Of a stretch of DNA of 64,000 nucleotides, positions 16,012 to 24,859 are shown piece by piece (the first letter of the stretch is position 1; every line of letters begins with the position of its first letter). Origin of the DNA: Pseudofrankia coriaricola (lineage in GTDB: Bacteria > Actinomycetota > Actinomycetes > Frankiales > Frankiaceae); the NCBI RefSeq assembly GCF_001854805.1, contig NZ_MBLO01000036.1, forward strand, positions 62,001 to 126,000, written 5' to 3'. The notes under the pieces were generated by a model, which saw only the letters and a program-made list of their open reading frames with translations, did not search any database and was not told where the DNA came from. Both the position numbers and the translations under genes were made by a program.

Positions 16012-16067
16012 CCATGATCTGGTGGAATTTTCGGAGCCATGGCTCCCACAACTCCACCAGATCATGG
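16012..16067. terminator. Nested palindrome / bidirectional terminator between convergent genes
   Basis: CCATGATCTGGTGGA (16012-16026) pairs perfectly over 15 bp with TCCACCAGATCATGG (16053-16067). Inside lies a second perfect palindrome, GGAGCCATGGCTCC (16033-16046). It sits between the convergent TetR gene and the OmpA-like gene. The nested architecture is unusual for a plain terminator and could be a MITE-like remnant. Confidence 0.65.
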
Positions 16068-16143
16068 AAACCGGCCGGTGGGACAGCCCGCGGGCGGGCA
16101 CGCCGCGCCCGCGTTCCGCGGGCGATACGCGGGTGGCTTCCGC

Positions 16144-16941
16144 TCAGCCGTTCGGAAGGCGTAGAACCAACTCAACCCGACGGTTGAAGGCCTGGCCTTC
16201 GGGGTCGGGTGAACCGTCGGGGTTGGCGTTCTCGGCGAGGGGTCTGGTGCTGCCCATGCCGACGGCGGTGACCTCGGTGGCGTTGACGCGGTGGTCAAGC
16301 AGGTAGGCCCGGACGGCGCCGGCCCGGCGTTCCGACAGTGCCTGATTCGCGCCGGCGGTGCCGGTCGAGTCGGTGTGGCCGCGGACCTGGATCTTGCCGC
16401 CGGGGAACCTCGAGTTGATCAGCTTGATGGTGTTGTCCATCGTGTCGGTGCTGCCGATTGCGTCGCTGCCGGTCGCGAACAGGTTGTCGCTGTTGAACAC
16501 GACGATGACGACCTTCACGCCGGCCGTGTCCCGGGCCAGCAGCAGGCTGCCCGAGATTCCGGTGAGGTCGATGTCGGTGGAGCCCGGCAGTCGATACAGC
16601 GATCCGTCGACGAGCCGGCTGCCACTTTCCGGCTCGTTGGCCGTGCCGATCTCGCACGGGATGCGCAGCACCAGCCCGCCACCGAAGTCCTGCGTGTCGC
16701 AGGTCGGGTCGGGCTGACCGTCGCCGTCGTAGTCGTCCAGTCCCGGCTGCGCCCCCGGCGGCAGGGTGGTCGCCGCGTCGTCGGGAGCCGCGTCCGCCGT
16801 CGGTTCGGCGGATGTGGCCGCGACCGAGGTGGGGCTCGTGGGCCCCGTATCCGGCCCACCATCCGATCCCCCGCACCCTGTGCAGCCCACCCCGAGCGTG
16901 ACCGCCGCGGCTAGCAGACGCCACCCGTGAAGCCGTTTCAT
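16144..16941 (-). CDS. OmpA-family peptidoglycan-binding lipoprotein
   Basis: 265 residues. MKRLHGWRLLAAAVTLGVGC is a signal peptide with a lipobox-like Cys20, followed by a Thr/Pro/Ala-rich linker. A calcium-binding-like DDYDGDGQPDP motif follows. The C-terminal OmpA domain (residues ~150-265) has GGKIQVRGHTDSTGTAG, LSERRAGAVRAYLL and FNRRVELVLR, the peptidoglycan-binding signature. It probably anchors to the cell wall from the membrane side. ATG 16941 is chosen because GGGGGAT precedes it. It is monocistronic. Confidence 0.9.
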   Translation of the reverse strand: MKRLHGWRLLAAAVTLGVGCTGCGGSDGGPDTGPTSPTSVAATSAEPTADAAPDDAATTLPPGAQPGLDDYDGDGQPDPTCDTQDFGGGLVLRIPCEIGTANEPESGSRLVDGSLYRLPGSTDIDLTGISGSLLLARDTAGVKVVIVVFNSDNLFATGSDAIGSTDTMDNTIKLINSRFPGGKIQVRGHTDSTGTAGANQALSERRAGAVRAYLLDHRVNATEVTAVGMGSTRPLAENANPDGSPDPEGQAFNRRVELVLRLPNG

Positions 16942-17176
16942 ATATCCCCCCATGGCCGAAGCAGACGCAGCGTAGCCCTCCGAGAGAAAGCCCGGAGGGC
17001 GCCGAGCGTGTCGGCCATCCGTCCGCACACGGAAGTGGGGAATACGGTTGACTTGGACGCACGGCGCAGGAACGGGCCGACGGATTGGTTCCAGCGCCGG
17101 CGAAGGGTCGTCGAAGCCTGGCACGACGCCAGCTGCATGCGCCGCGCGGCCGGGACGGCGTAGCACGGTCTCATCT

Positions 17177-17401
17177 CTACGCTTTCCTGAAACAGGCGCA
17201 ACCCTTTGCGTAGGTCCCGTTCTTCGACCACGAGTAGCGGCGCAGCAGTCCGATGTAGGCGCGCGCCCGCTCCGTCGCGTCTTTCCGGTCGCGGCGACGC
17301 GCCCGGCCATGCGAAAACTTCTGGATGACCTCCACTGCCGTGGTGGCCAGGATCTCGCCACCCGCGATGGCACGGATCAGGCGCTGGCAGGACTCCTTCA
17401 G
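17177..17401 (-). pseudogene. PIN-domain (VapC-type) toxin remnant
   Basis: The minus-strand frame reads LKESCQRLIRAIAGGEILAT, then TAVEVIQKFSHGRARRRDRK and DATERARAYIGLL. This matches the middle of actinobacterial VapC PIN proteins, where TTVEVIQEFxHVRARRR carries the conserved Glu. There is no start, the first Asp-containing strand is missing, and after LLRRYSW the similarity stops and a TAG follows at 17177. It is therefore a decayed internal fragment of about 74 codons. It lies between the OmpA-like gene and the CoA ligase. Confidence 0.6.
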
Positions 17402-17444
17402 CCTGGCCGGGCCGGGCCCCGGCCAACGCGGGCAGGCGGTCGGG

Positions 17445-19622
17445 TCAGGGCTGCCTGGTGGGGACGACGAGGGCGTCCACGGCTACGACGCCCTGGCCCG
17501 CCGGGCGGACCAGGATGGGGTTGATGTCGAGCTCGGAGATGGCGTCGCCGAGGTCGAGGGCCAGGGACTGCAGGCGCAGGATGACGTCGACGAGGGCGTC
17601 GATGTCGCCGGCGGGGCGGCCGCGGGTGCCGCGCAGGATCTTCACGCCCTTCGTCGACTCGATGACCCTGCGGGCGCGGGCGGCGTCGAACGGCGGGACG
17701 GCGAAGGCGACGTCGGCGAACACCTCGGTGAACACGCCGCCGAGGCCGAACGTGATGGTCGGGCCGAACGGGTGCTGATGCGACAGGCCCAGGATCACCT
17801 CGGCGACCGCGTCGGTCACCATCTGGGCGACGAGCACGCCGTCGATCGCCGCCTCGGGCGCGGCGCTCGCGGCGGTGGCCAGCAGCCGGTCGTAGGTCGC
17901 CCGGACAGCGTCCTCGTCGGCGACGCCGACGGCTACCAGCCCGAGATCGGACTTGTGGGCGATGTCCGCGGAGACGATCTTCATGACGACCGGCGGGCCA
18001 AGCTCGGCGGCCGCCGCGACGGCGTCGTCGGCCGACGTGACGACCCGCTCCCCCGCGACCGGGATGCCATAGCCGGCGAGCAACTTCTTCGAGTCGACCT
18101 CGTTGAGGGTCGCGCCGGCCCCGGCCAGCAGCTCCCGGCCCGCGACCGCGGCGACGGCGCGCTCGGCCGGCGCCGGAATGCCGGCCGTCGCGTCGTCGCC
18201 GAACGGGCTCCGGTACGCGCGCACGAACCGCGAGTACCGGCCGAGTTCCGAAAGCCCGCGCACCGCCGCGTTGAATGAATGGAACACCGGCACACCGGCC
18301 TCGCACAGCGACCGGTAGGAGTCGTCGCGGATCGGGGAGATCCACGCCGCGACCACCGGCTTGCCTTCGCCGGCCAGGAACTTCTGGTGCAGCGCGATGA
18401 GGTCGCGCGACAGCGCGTCGCTCATGCCGGGAAACACGCCGGTGATCGGCGCGAACAGCACGTCGGTGTTCGGGTCGTCGAGCATCAGCTGGAGAACCTC
18501 GCGGTTCTCCGGGCGGGCGGTGATGACGCCGCCGGAGTCCACCGGGTTGTCCCGGCGCAGGTACCAGGGGATGTACTTCTCGAGCGCGTCGACCGTCTTC
18601 TGCCCGAACTTCGGAATTTTGACCCCGGCGGCACCGAAAAGGTCGGCGACGTGCGAGGCGGTGCCGCCGGACATCGCGTAGACGGCGATCCCGCCGGGGC
18701 CGTCGACGAGCCCCGTCTGGCAGAACATGTTCGAGATCTCGATGACCTCGTCGAGGTCGTCGACGCGGATGACGCCGTACTGGTCGAACACGGCGTCGTG
18801 CACGGCGTCGGGACCGGTGAGGTGGCCGGTGTGCGCGGCGGCCATCACCCGGCCCTCCTCGCTGCGACCGATCTTGATGGCGACGATCGGGATGCCCGCA
18901 TTCGCGCAGGCGTCGGCGGCGCGCATGAACGCCTCGCCGTTCTGAAAACCCTCGACGTATGTCGCGATGGCGCCGACGTTCGGCCGGTGGGCGGCGAGGT
19001 AGCCGGCGAAGTCGGCCCACTCCAGGTCGGCCTCGTTGCCGATCGTCGCCCAGATCTCGATGCCGACACCAAGGGCCTGCGCCTGGGTGATCGGGCGGCC
19101 CTGGTAGCCGGACTGGGTGATGATGGCGAGTTTCCTGCGGCTGGGCAGCCCGTCCGGCCACGGCTCGAAGATGTTGAGGTTGGTGTTCGGGCCGAGCACC
19201 CGGGTCGCGCCGCTGGCGAGTTCCCGCAGCCTCGCCTCGGCGGCGTCGCCCTCGGCCGTTCCGAGCTCCCCGAAACCGGCCGAGAAGACGACGACGAAAC
19301 CGGCGTTCCGGTTCACCGCCTCCTCGACGACCGGCAACGGGTCGCGCACCAGGACGATGACGATGTCCGGGTCGGCCGGCAGCGCGGTGACGCTCGGGTA
19401 GGCCTTCACGCCGAGAATGTCGGGCTTCTTCGGGTGCACCGGGATGACCTCGGCGCCAAGCGCGCCTAACCGCTGGTTGACCTGCGTCCACTGTGCCCGC
19501 TGTGGGCTTCCCTCGGTGTCGGACGCACCTACGACGGCGACGACCCGCGGGGAGAACAGCCGCGACCAGTCGACGTGCCGCAATCCAGGGTTGCGTGGGC
19601 CAGGGTGCCGCGGCTCGGGCAT
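17445..19622 (-). CDS. ADP-forming acyl-CoA synthetase (acetyl-CoA synthetase/CoA-binding + ATP-grasp)
   Basis: 725 residues. The N-terminal CoA-binding domain has VVAVVGASDTEGSP. The ligase CoA domain has SGFVVVFSAGFGELG-like sequence (here AGFVVVFSAGFGELG), and AAAHTGHLTGPDAV holds the phosphorylated His. The C-terminal ATP-grasp domain has KKLLAGYGIPV and PPVVMKIVSADIAHKSDLG. Such enzymes interconvert an acyl-CoA plus ADP and phosphate with the acid plus ATP. The domain order CoA-binding, CoA-ligase, ATP-grasp is the fused ACD form. It is followed upstream by a crotonase and two acyl-CoA dehydrogenases in the same direction, so it probably serves their pathway. Confidence 0.92.
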   Translation of the reverse strand: MPEPRHPGPRNPGLRHVDWSRLFSPRVVAVVGASDTEGSPQRAQWTQVNQRLGALGAEVIPVHPKKPDILGVKAYPSVTALPADPDIVIVLVRDPLPVVEEAVNRNAGFVVVFSAGFGELGTAEGDAAEARLRELASGATRVLGPNTNLNIFEPWPDGLPSRRKLAIITQSGYQGRPITQAQALGVGIEIWATIGNEADLEWADFAGYLAAHRPNVGAIATYVEGFQNGEAFMRAADACANAGIPIVAIKIGRSEEGRVMAAAHTGHLTGPDAVHDAVFDQYGVIRVDDLDEVIEISNMFCQTGLVDGPGGIAVYAMSGGTASHVADLFGAAGVKIPKFGQKTVDALEKYIPWYLRRDNPVDSGGVITARPENREVLQLMLDDPNTDVLFAPITGVFPGMSDALSRDLIALHQKFLAGEGKPVVAAWISPIRDDSYRSLCEAGVPVFHSFNAAVRGLSELGRYSRFVRAYRSPFGDDATAGIPAPAERAVAAVAGRELLAGAGATLNEVDSKKLLAGYGIPVAGERVVTSADDAVAAAAELGPPVVMKIVSADIAHKSDLGLVAVGVADEDAVRATYDRLLATAASAAPEAAIDGVLVAQMVTDAVAEVILGLSHQHPFGPTITFGLGGVFTEVFADVAFAVPPFDAARARRVIESTKGVKILRGTRGRPAGDIDALVDVILRLQSLALDLGDAISELDINPILVRPAGQGVVAVDALVVPTRQP

Positions 19623-19667
19623 GACACAGACCTCCTCGACGTACGGGCTGACGGCCGGCGGCGGATC

Positions 19668-20522
19668 TTAAAAGCCGCGGAAGCGGGTGGGCCGGCGTTC
19701 GACGAAGCTCGCGACGCCCTCGTTCGAGTCGACGGTGTTCGACATGACGTCGACGATCCAGGCCTCCTCCTGGGCGAGGGTGTGCCGTTCGACGTCGAGC
19801 GACCGGTTGAGCAGCCACTTGTTCGCGCTGTGCGCCCTGGTCGGCCCAGCGGCGAGCCGCCCGGCGATGTCGGCGACGGTGGCATCGAACTCGTCCGCCG
19901 GCACCGACCGGGTGATCAGCCCGATCTCGGCGGCGCGCGGCGCGGGAACGTCCTCGGCGAGCAGCACCAGCTCGCGCGCCCTGGTGAGGCCGACCAGCCG
20001 CGGCAGCAGCCAGGTGCCGAGACCGTCGACGGCGAGGCCACGGCGGGCGAAGACCTCGATGAACTTCGCCTTCTCGGTCGCGACGACGATGTCGCAGGCG
20101 AAGGCGATGTGCGCGCCGATGCCGGCGGCGGTGCCGTTGACGGCGGCGACGACCGGCTTCTCGCAGTCCAGGATGGCGTGGATCAGCCGGATCGCGCCGC
20201 GCAGCATGGCGCGCCGGACGTCGCCGACCAGCTTCTCCGGGACGTCGTCCGGCCGAGCCGGGGGCGCGGACTGGTTACGCAGGTCCGCCCCGGTGCAGAA
20301 GAACCGTCCGGTCGCGGTCAGCACGACGCAGCGGACCGTCGGGTCCTCGTTGAACTGGTCGAGCCAGGCGATGATCTTCTCACGCTGGTCCGCGGTGAGC
20401 GCGTTACCGGCGTCCGGCCGGTTCAGCGTGATGGTGGCGATCCCGTCCTGGACGTCGAGCGTGATCTCCCGAGGCGGGACGTCGGAACCCTCGACACCCT
20501 CGACGACGGCCGAGCTGGTCAT
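19668..20522 (-). CDS. Enoyl-CoA hydratase/isomerase (crotonase family)
   Basis: 284 residues. Crotonase features: ATITLNRPDAGNALTADQRE, VVLTATGRFFCTGADL (oxyanion hole), NGTAAGIGAHIAFACDIVVA and LAVDGLGTWLLPRLVG. The hydratase Glu of the first helix is replaced by His (GIGAHIAF) and the second position is Asp, as in PaaG-like isomerases, so isomerase or hydratase activity is open. ATG 20522 is preceded by a weak AAGG. It lies 109 bases after the small acyl-CoA dehydrogenase, across a tandem duplication. Confidence 0.9.
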   Translation of the reverse strand: MTSSAVVEGVEGSDVPPREITLDVQDGIATITLNRPDAGNALTADQREKIIAWLDQFNEDPTVRCVVLTATGRFFCTGADLRNQSAPPARPDDVPEKLVGDVRRAMLRGAIRLIHAILDCEKPVVAAVNGTAAGIGAHIAFACDIVVATEKAKFIEVFARRGLAVDGLGTWLLPRLVGLTRARELVLLAEDVPAPRAAEIGLITRSVPADEFDATVADIAGRLAAGPTRAHSANKWLLNRSLDVERHTLAQEEAWIVDVMSNTVDSNEGVASFVERRPTRFRGF

Positions 20523-20542
20523 GCGGCAGCCCTTCTTTCCAT

Positions 20543-20656
20543 GTCTCTGATGGCCTCCATGGACGGAGGGGTGATCATGCTGCCATCCATTTCGGCCGAG
20601 TCTCTGATGGCCTCCATGGACGGAGGGGTGATCATGCTGCCATCCATTTCGGCCGG
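20543..20656. repeat. 57-bp tandem duplication at the 3' end of an acyl-CoA dehydrogenase gene
   Basis: Two nearly identical 57-bp units (20543-20599 and 20600-20656) contain TGATGGCCTCCATGGACGG and ATCATGCTGCCATCC. The unit includes the last codons and stop of the dehydrogenase gene (AEMDGS frame on the other phase), so the duplication lengthened the spacer to the crotonase gene. Confidence 0.9.
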
Positions 20657-21699
20657 GCAAGCGAGTGTGCGACCGTGTCGGCCGCCTCCTCGGGAGTCGT
20701 GAACGCGTTCCGCAGAATCCACGCCCGCTTCAGGAAAAGGTGGATCGTGGTCTCCCACGTGAAGCCCATGCCACCGTGCACCTGGATCGCCGTCTTGGCG
20801 TTGCGCGACGCGGCATCGGCCGCCAGCACCCGGGCGCCGGCGATGGCGCGGACCGGGTTGAATGTCGGATCCGCGTAGCCGTCGTCGAACCCTTCGCCTT
20901 CGCCGTCGCCCACGCTCGTGCCGGCGTCGTCGAGCGCGACCGCGGCCGCGTCGACGGCGACACGGGCGACCTCGGCCCGGGTGAACGCCTCGGCGAGCAG
21001 GTGCTTGACGGCCTGGAAGCCGCCGATCACCCGGCCGAACTGCTCGCGCTGCTTGGCGTACGCGGTGGCGAGTTCGACGGTCCGCGTCGCGTTGCCGGCG
21101 AGCAGCGCCGAGGCGAGGACCGAGCCGCGCAGCAGCCAGCCGCGCGCCAGCTCCGGCCCGCCGACCTGCTCCCCGGCCGGCACCGCGTCGGCGAGCCACA
21201 TCGGCGTCGTCGGGTCGAGCGGGTTCGGCACCGGCGTGCCCTCGACGGCGCCCGCGGCCGTCCGCCAGACGCCCTGGTCGTCGACGACGTACACGTCGGC
21301 GGCGAGGTCCAGATGCGGGATGACCCATGGCCCGCCTGCGCGGGCCGGCCCCGAGCCCGCCGGCGGGCGGGTGACGACCGTCGCGAACGCCTCGCCCGCG
21401 CCGACCCGCTCGTCAAGGTCGGCGACGAGCGCGGCCGCGACCAGCGGCCCGGGGACCAGCTCGGCCCCGAGCACCTGGAAGACCAGGCCCGCGTCGGCGA
21501 CGCCGAGCTCCAGCCCGCCGCGCGCCTCCGGCTGGGTCATCGTGAACGCGCCGAGCCCGGCGAGCGCGGACCACGCGGCGCGGTCGAAGCTCGCCGCGTC
21601 CGTCCAGTTCCGCGTCGTCTCCAGCGGGAGCCGCGCACCGCACAGGTCGCGGACGGTCGCCTGCAGGGCGAGGCCGTCCTCGTCGAGATCGAAGTGCAC
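20632..21699 (-). CDS. Acyl-CoA dehydrogenase, small/partner subunit
   Basis: 355 residues, ACAD fold: DLDEDGLALQATVRDLC at the start, YAKQREQFGRVIGGFQAVKH in the C-terminal helical domain and AIQVHGGMGFTWETTIHLF. The middle beta domain is poorly conserved and short of the full FAD contacts. Two-gene ACADs of the ChsE type have one such subunit. The start is GTG 21699, three bases after the stop of the larger ACAD gene, so the two are coupled. A heteromeric flavoprotein oxidising an acyl-CoA is inferred. Confidence 0.88.
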   Translation of the reverse strand: MHFDLDEDGLALQATVRDLCGARLPLETTRNWTDAASFDRAAWSALAGLGAFTMTQPEARGGLELGVADAGLVFQVLGAELVPGPLVAAALVADLDERVGAGEAFATVVTRPPAGSGPARAGGPWVIPHLDLAADVYVVDDQGVWRTAAGAVEGTPVPNPLDPTTPMWLADAVPAGEQVGGPELARGWLLRGSVLASALLAGNATRTVELATAYAKQREQFGRVIGGFQAVKHLLAEAFTRAEVARVAVDAAAVALDDAGTSVGDGEGEGFDDGYADPTFNPVRAIAGARVLAADAASRNAKTAIQVHGGMGFTWETTIHLFLKRAWILRNAFTTPEEAADTVAHSLARPKWMAA

Positions 21700-21702
21700 C
21701 GC

Positions 21703-22938
21703 TCACCGCTCCCGGGGCAGGCCGAGGACGCGCTCGGCGAGGATGTTCTTCTGGATCTGCGAGGTGCCGGCGCCGATGCTGATCGCGAAGGCGTGCAGAT
21801 GCTCGATGATGTGGCGACCGACGGGCAGGCCGGCGCCAGCGCCCAGGGGCAGCGCGTCGAGGCTGATCGCGTAGCGCTCCAGCACCTTCATCGCGACCTC
21901 GCCGAAATGGTGGATCGCCTCGGAGTAGGTCAGCTTGAAGGCCGACCCGCCCGAGGGCGGCACGCCGCCGCCGCCGGCCGCGCGGGTGACGTTGCGCCGG
22001 GTCAGCGCCCACATGGCGTCAAGCTCGGCGGCGACCTGGCCGATCTCCCGGCGGATCGCGTCGTCGTCCCAGGCCGTGCGGCTCTGGCCCGCCCTTGGCC
22101 CGGAGTGATATTGCCCGTGGCCGAGCGTCTTGGCGAGCGTCGCCAGTTCCTCGACCATCGTCATCGCGGTGAGCAGCTCGCGCACCAGCGATGTCCCGCG
22201 CTCGAAGCTGAAGGTCACCATCGCGACCCGCCAGCCGTCGTTCTCCCGGCCGACGAGGTTCTCCACCGGGACGCGGACCTCGTCCAGGAACATCTCGGCG
22301 AACTCGCTCTCGCCCTGGATGGTGCGCAGCGGGCGGACGTCGATGCCGGGGGTGTCCATCGGCATGATCAGCCAGCTGATGCCGCGGTGCTTGCCGGCGT
22401 CCGGGTCGGTGCGGACCAGCAGCTCGCAGTAGTCGGCGGCGAAGCCGTAGGACGTCCAGATCTTGCTGCCGGTGACGACGTAGTGGTCGCCGTCGCGCAC
22501 GGCCCTGGTGCGCAGGCTCGCCAGGTCGCTGCCGGCACCCGGCTCGGAGAAGCCCTGGCACCAGATCGACTCGCCGCGCAGGATCCGCGGCAGGTGGAAG
22601 TCCCGCTGCTCGTCGGTCGCCTCGGCGATCAGCGTCGGGCCGGCGTGCAGCTGACCGACGAAGTGCACCCCGAGGTCGGGGGCGCCGGCCGCCGCCGACT
22701 CGGCGAGGAAGATCAGCTGTTCGGACGCGGTCGCGCCGCGGCCTCCGTAGGCGGCCGGCCAGTCGATGCCGGCGTAGCCGGCGTCGAAGAGCATCCGCTG
22801 CCAGCGCTGGTCGTAGGCCTTCTTGGCCGGCCAGTCGCCGTAGGCGGGCCGCGGGCCGAGGACTGGCAGGTTCTCGGCGAGCCAGGCACGCACCTCCTTG
22901 CGGAACCTCGCGTCGGACTCGGAGTCCCGCAGCCGCAT
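21703..22938 (-). CDS. Acyl-CoA dehydrogenase, large subunit
   Basis: 411 residues with a complete ACAD pattern: WCQGFSEPGAGSDLASL (flavin and substrate loop), YVVTGSKIWTSYGFAADYC, and C-terminal IGAGTSQIQKNILAERVLGL. The residue just before GTS, where medium-chain enzymes carry the catalytic Glu, is Ala, so the base may come from elsewhere or from the partner subunit. GAGGTGGAG precedes ATG 22938. It is first in a leftward operon: large ACAD, small ACAD, crotonase, ADP-forming CoA ligase. Confidence 0.92.
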   Translation of the reverse strand: MRLRDSESDARFRKEVRAWLAENLPVLGPRPAYGDWPAKKAYDQRWQRMLFDAGYAGIDWPAAYGGRGATASEQLIFLAESAAAGAPDLGVHFVGQLHAGPTLIAEATDEQRDFHLPRILRGESIWCQGFSEPGAGSDLASLRTRAVRDGDHYVVTGSKIWTSYGFAADYCELLVRTDPDAGKHRGISWLIMPMDTPGIDVRPLRTIQGESEFAEMFLDEVRVPVENLVGRENDGWRVAMVTFSFERGTSLVRELLTAMTMVEELATLAKTLGHGQYHSGPRAGQSRTAWDDDAIRREIGQVAAELDAMWALTRRNVTRAAGGGGVPPSGGSAFKLTYSEAIHHFGEVAMKVLERYAISLDALPLGAGAGLPVGRHIIEHLHAFAISIGAGTSQIQKNILAERVLGLPRER

Positions 22939-23309
22939 GCTCCACCTCGTCTCGTCCGGCGGACCCGGCCTCGCCGGTCCCTGGGCAGGCCCCGGGCACG
23001 TGGCCTCGCCATCGTCGCGCGCCCTTCGCCCAAGCAGGCGCCCACGCCGGAGGGGACGGGGGCTACGCCCCCTCCGGCGCCGCCTCGCCCGCGGCGCCGA
23101 CATCGTTGGCGGCTCCGCAAACGGTTGGCCGGGCAGATCGTATACATTATGCTAGCGCAGCGGACCGCCGCGACACCAGCGACAGCCGCGATCCGCCGGG
23201 AGCGGCCGGACGGCGGTGACCGCGGGCGACGCAGGCGGCCGTACAGCGGCGCGGCGGTCGATCGAGCAGTGACGAGCAGTACTCAGCCGGATCGGTGGTG
23301 CATACGGCC
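22939..23309. promoter_or_regulatory. Divergent promoter region between ACAD operon and amidohydrolase
   Basis: A 370-bp gap between divergent genes. The only AT-rich island is GTATACATTATGCTAGC (about 23140-23156), which could hold -10 elements for either strand. I see no clear operator and no gene. Confidence 0.45.
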
Positions 23310-24563
23310 ATGACAGACCTGACGACAGAGCAGCTCCCGCAGGTGGTGGGCGGGCCCGACGTCGACGCGTCGGTCCTGGCGAAGATCCCGGATCTCATCG
23401 ACATGGACGCGCACGTCGTCGAGGCGCCGGAGGTGTGGAGCTCCCGGCTGCCCGCGAAGCACCGCGAGCAGGGCCCACGCATCGTCATGGCCCCGGCCGG
23501 CGAGGTGAAGCTCGTCGGCTCCAGCTACATCGAGGCTCCTGGCACCGACGGTCCGGACGTTGCCTGGTGGAGCTACGAGGGCCGGATGACGAGCCTCAAG
23601 CGCTACATCGCCGCGGCCGGCGTCCCCGCCGACGAGGTCACCATGGACGGCATCACCTTCGACGACATGCGCCCCGGCTGCTGGAAGGTGGCCGACCGGA
23701 TCGCCGACATGGACATCAACGGGGTCGCCGCGCAGCTCGCATTCCCGAACTACCCGCGGTTCTGCGGGCAGATCTTCCTGTGGGGCAAGGACAAGGAGCT
23801 GTCGAAGCTCTGCGTCGAGGCCTACAACGACTGGATGGTCGAACAGTGGTGTGGCACGTCGGGCGGGCGGCTGCTCCCGCTGTGCATCGTGCCGCTGTGG
23901 GACGTGAGCCTGGCCGCCGCCGAAGTGCGCCGCAACGCGGCCCGTGGCGTGCGCGCGGTCGCGTTCACCGAGCTTCCGGCGTACCTGGACCTGCCGAGTC
24001 TGCACTCGGGGTACTGGGACCCGTTCTTCGCCACCTGCGCGGAGACGGGCACCGTCGTCGCGATGCACATCGGGTCGGGCACCAAGGTCATGCAGACGGC
24101 ACCGGACGCGCCCGAGGCCGTGCAGGCGACAGTCCTGTTCAGCAACAGCGCCGGCAGCCTCGTCGACTTCCTGTTCTCCGGCGTGCCGCATCGTTTCCCG
24201 GACCTCAAACTCATGTACGCCGAGGCCCAGATCGGCTGGATCCCGTACGTGCTCGACCGGGCCGACGACGTGTGGCTGACCCACCGCGGCTGGGCGCACG
24301 GCCAGCTGCACTGCCCCGAGCCACCGTCGGTCTACTACCGCCGCCAGGTCTACAGCTGCTTCTTCAAGGACCCGGTGGGCGTCGACCTGCTCGACCGGAT
24401 CGGCATCGACAACGTCGTCTTCGAGACCGACTACCCGCACCAGGACGGCACCTGGCCGCAGTCGAAGAAGGCCGCCGCGCAGCAGTTCGGCCACCTGCCC
24501 CAGGCGGACATCGACAAGATCGCCCGTGGCAACGCGGCCAGGCTCCTGGGCCTGGAGCTGTGA
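23310..24563 (+). CDS. Amidohydrolase-2 family metal-dependent hydrolase/decarboxylase
   Basis: 417 residues of the PF04909 type. The metal-binding start is IDMDAHVVEAPEVW (DxH). MHIGSGTKVMQ, HRFPDLKLMYAEAQIGWIPY and VVFETDYPHQDGTWP are the later metal and catalytic segments. Relatives include decarboxylases and hydrolases acting on aromatic or cyclic acids. ATG 23310 is taken as start; GTG 23295 is an upstream alternative. It leads a rightward group, followed after 296 bases by a MaoC-like gene. A related gene is cut by the right window edge. Confidence 0.88.
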   Translation: MTDLTTEQLPQVVGGPDVDASVLAKIPDLIDMDAHVVEAPEVWSSRLPAKHREQGPRIVMAPAGEVKLVGSSYIEAPGTDGPDVAWWSYEGRMTSLKRYIAAAGVPADEVTMDGITFDDMRPGCWKVADRIADMDINGVAAQLAFPNYPRFCGQIFLWGKDKELSKLCVEAYNDWMVEQWCGTSGGRLLPLCIVPLWDVSLAAAEVRRNAARGVRAVAFTELPAYLDLPSLHSGYWDPFFATCAETGTVVAMHIGSGTKVMQTAPDAPEAVQATVLFSNSAGSLVDFLFSGVPHRFPDLKLMYAEAQIGWIPYVLDRADDVWLTHRGWAHGQLHCPEPPSVYYRRQVYSCFFKDPVGVDLLDRIGIDNVVFETDYPHQDGTWPQSKKAAAQQFGHLPQADIDKIARGNAARLLGLEL

Positions 24564-24859
24564 TTCTTGGTTCGCTCCGTCCGGGCGCGGCGCTGTGTTG
24601 CTGGTTCGCTCCGTCCGGGCACGGCACTCCGGCCCCGTACTCGCTTCGCTCCCACGGGACCTCCGCGCCGTGTCCTCCTCCGCGAACGTGCGCTTCGGCG
24701 ACCTCCGCTGCGGCCCAACCACGTTCGCTTCGCTCCGTGGCCGGGCCTCCGCGGAGGCGCGCCTCCGCGCCAGCTCGGTTGCTCGGTCCTGACCGTTACG
24801 ACCGGGGTCTTCCGCATCTACCGTCATAGCAGGCCGTAAGACCGAAAGGCGGCCCATCC
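24564..24859. repeat. Intergenic region with degenerate GGTTCGCTCCGTCCGGGC repeats
   Basis: The gap begins with two near-copies of TTGGTTCGCTCCGTCCGGGC (about 24567 and 24602), and shorter related pieces (TTCGCTCCGTGG, CTTCGCTCC) recur to about 24745. No gene is supported. The promoter of the next gene should lie in the final 100 bases. Confidence 0.5.
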
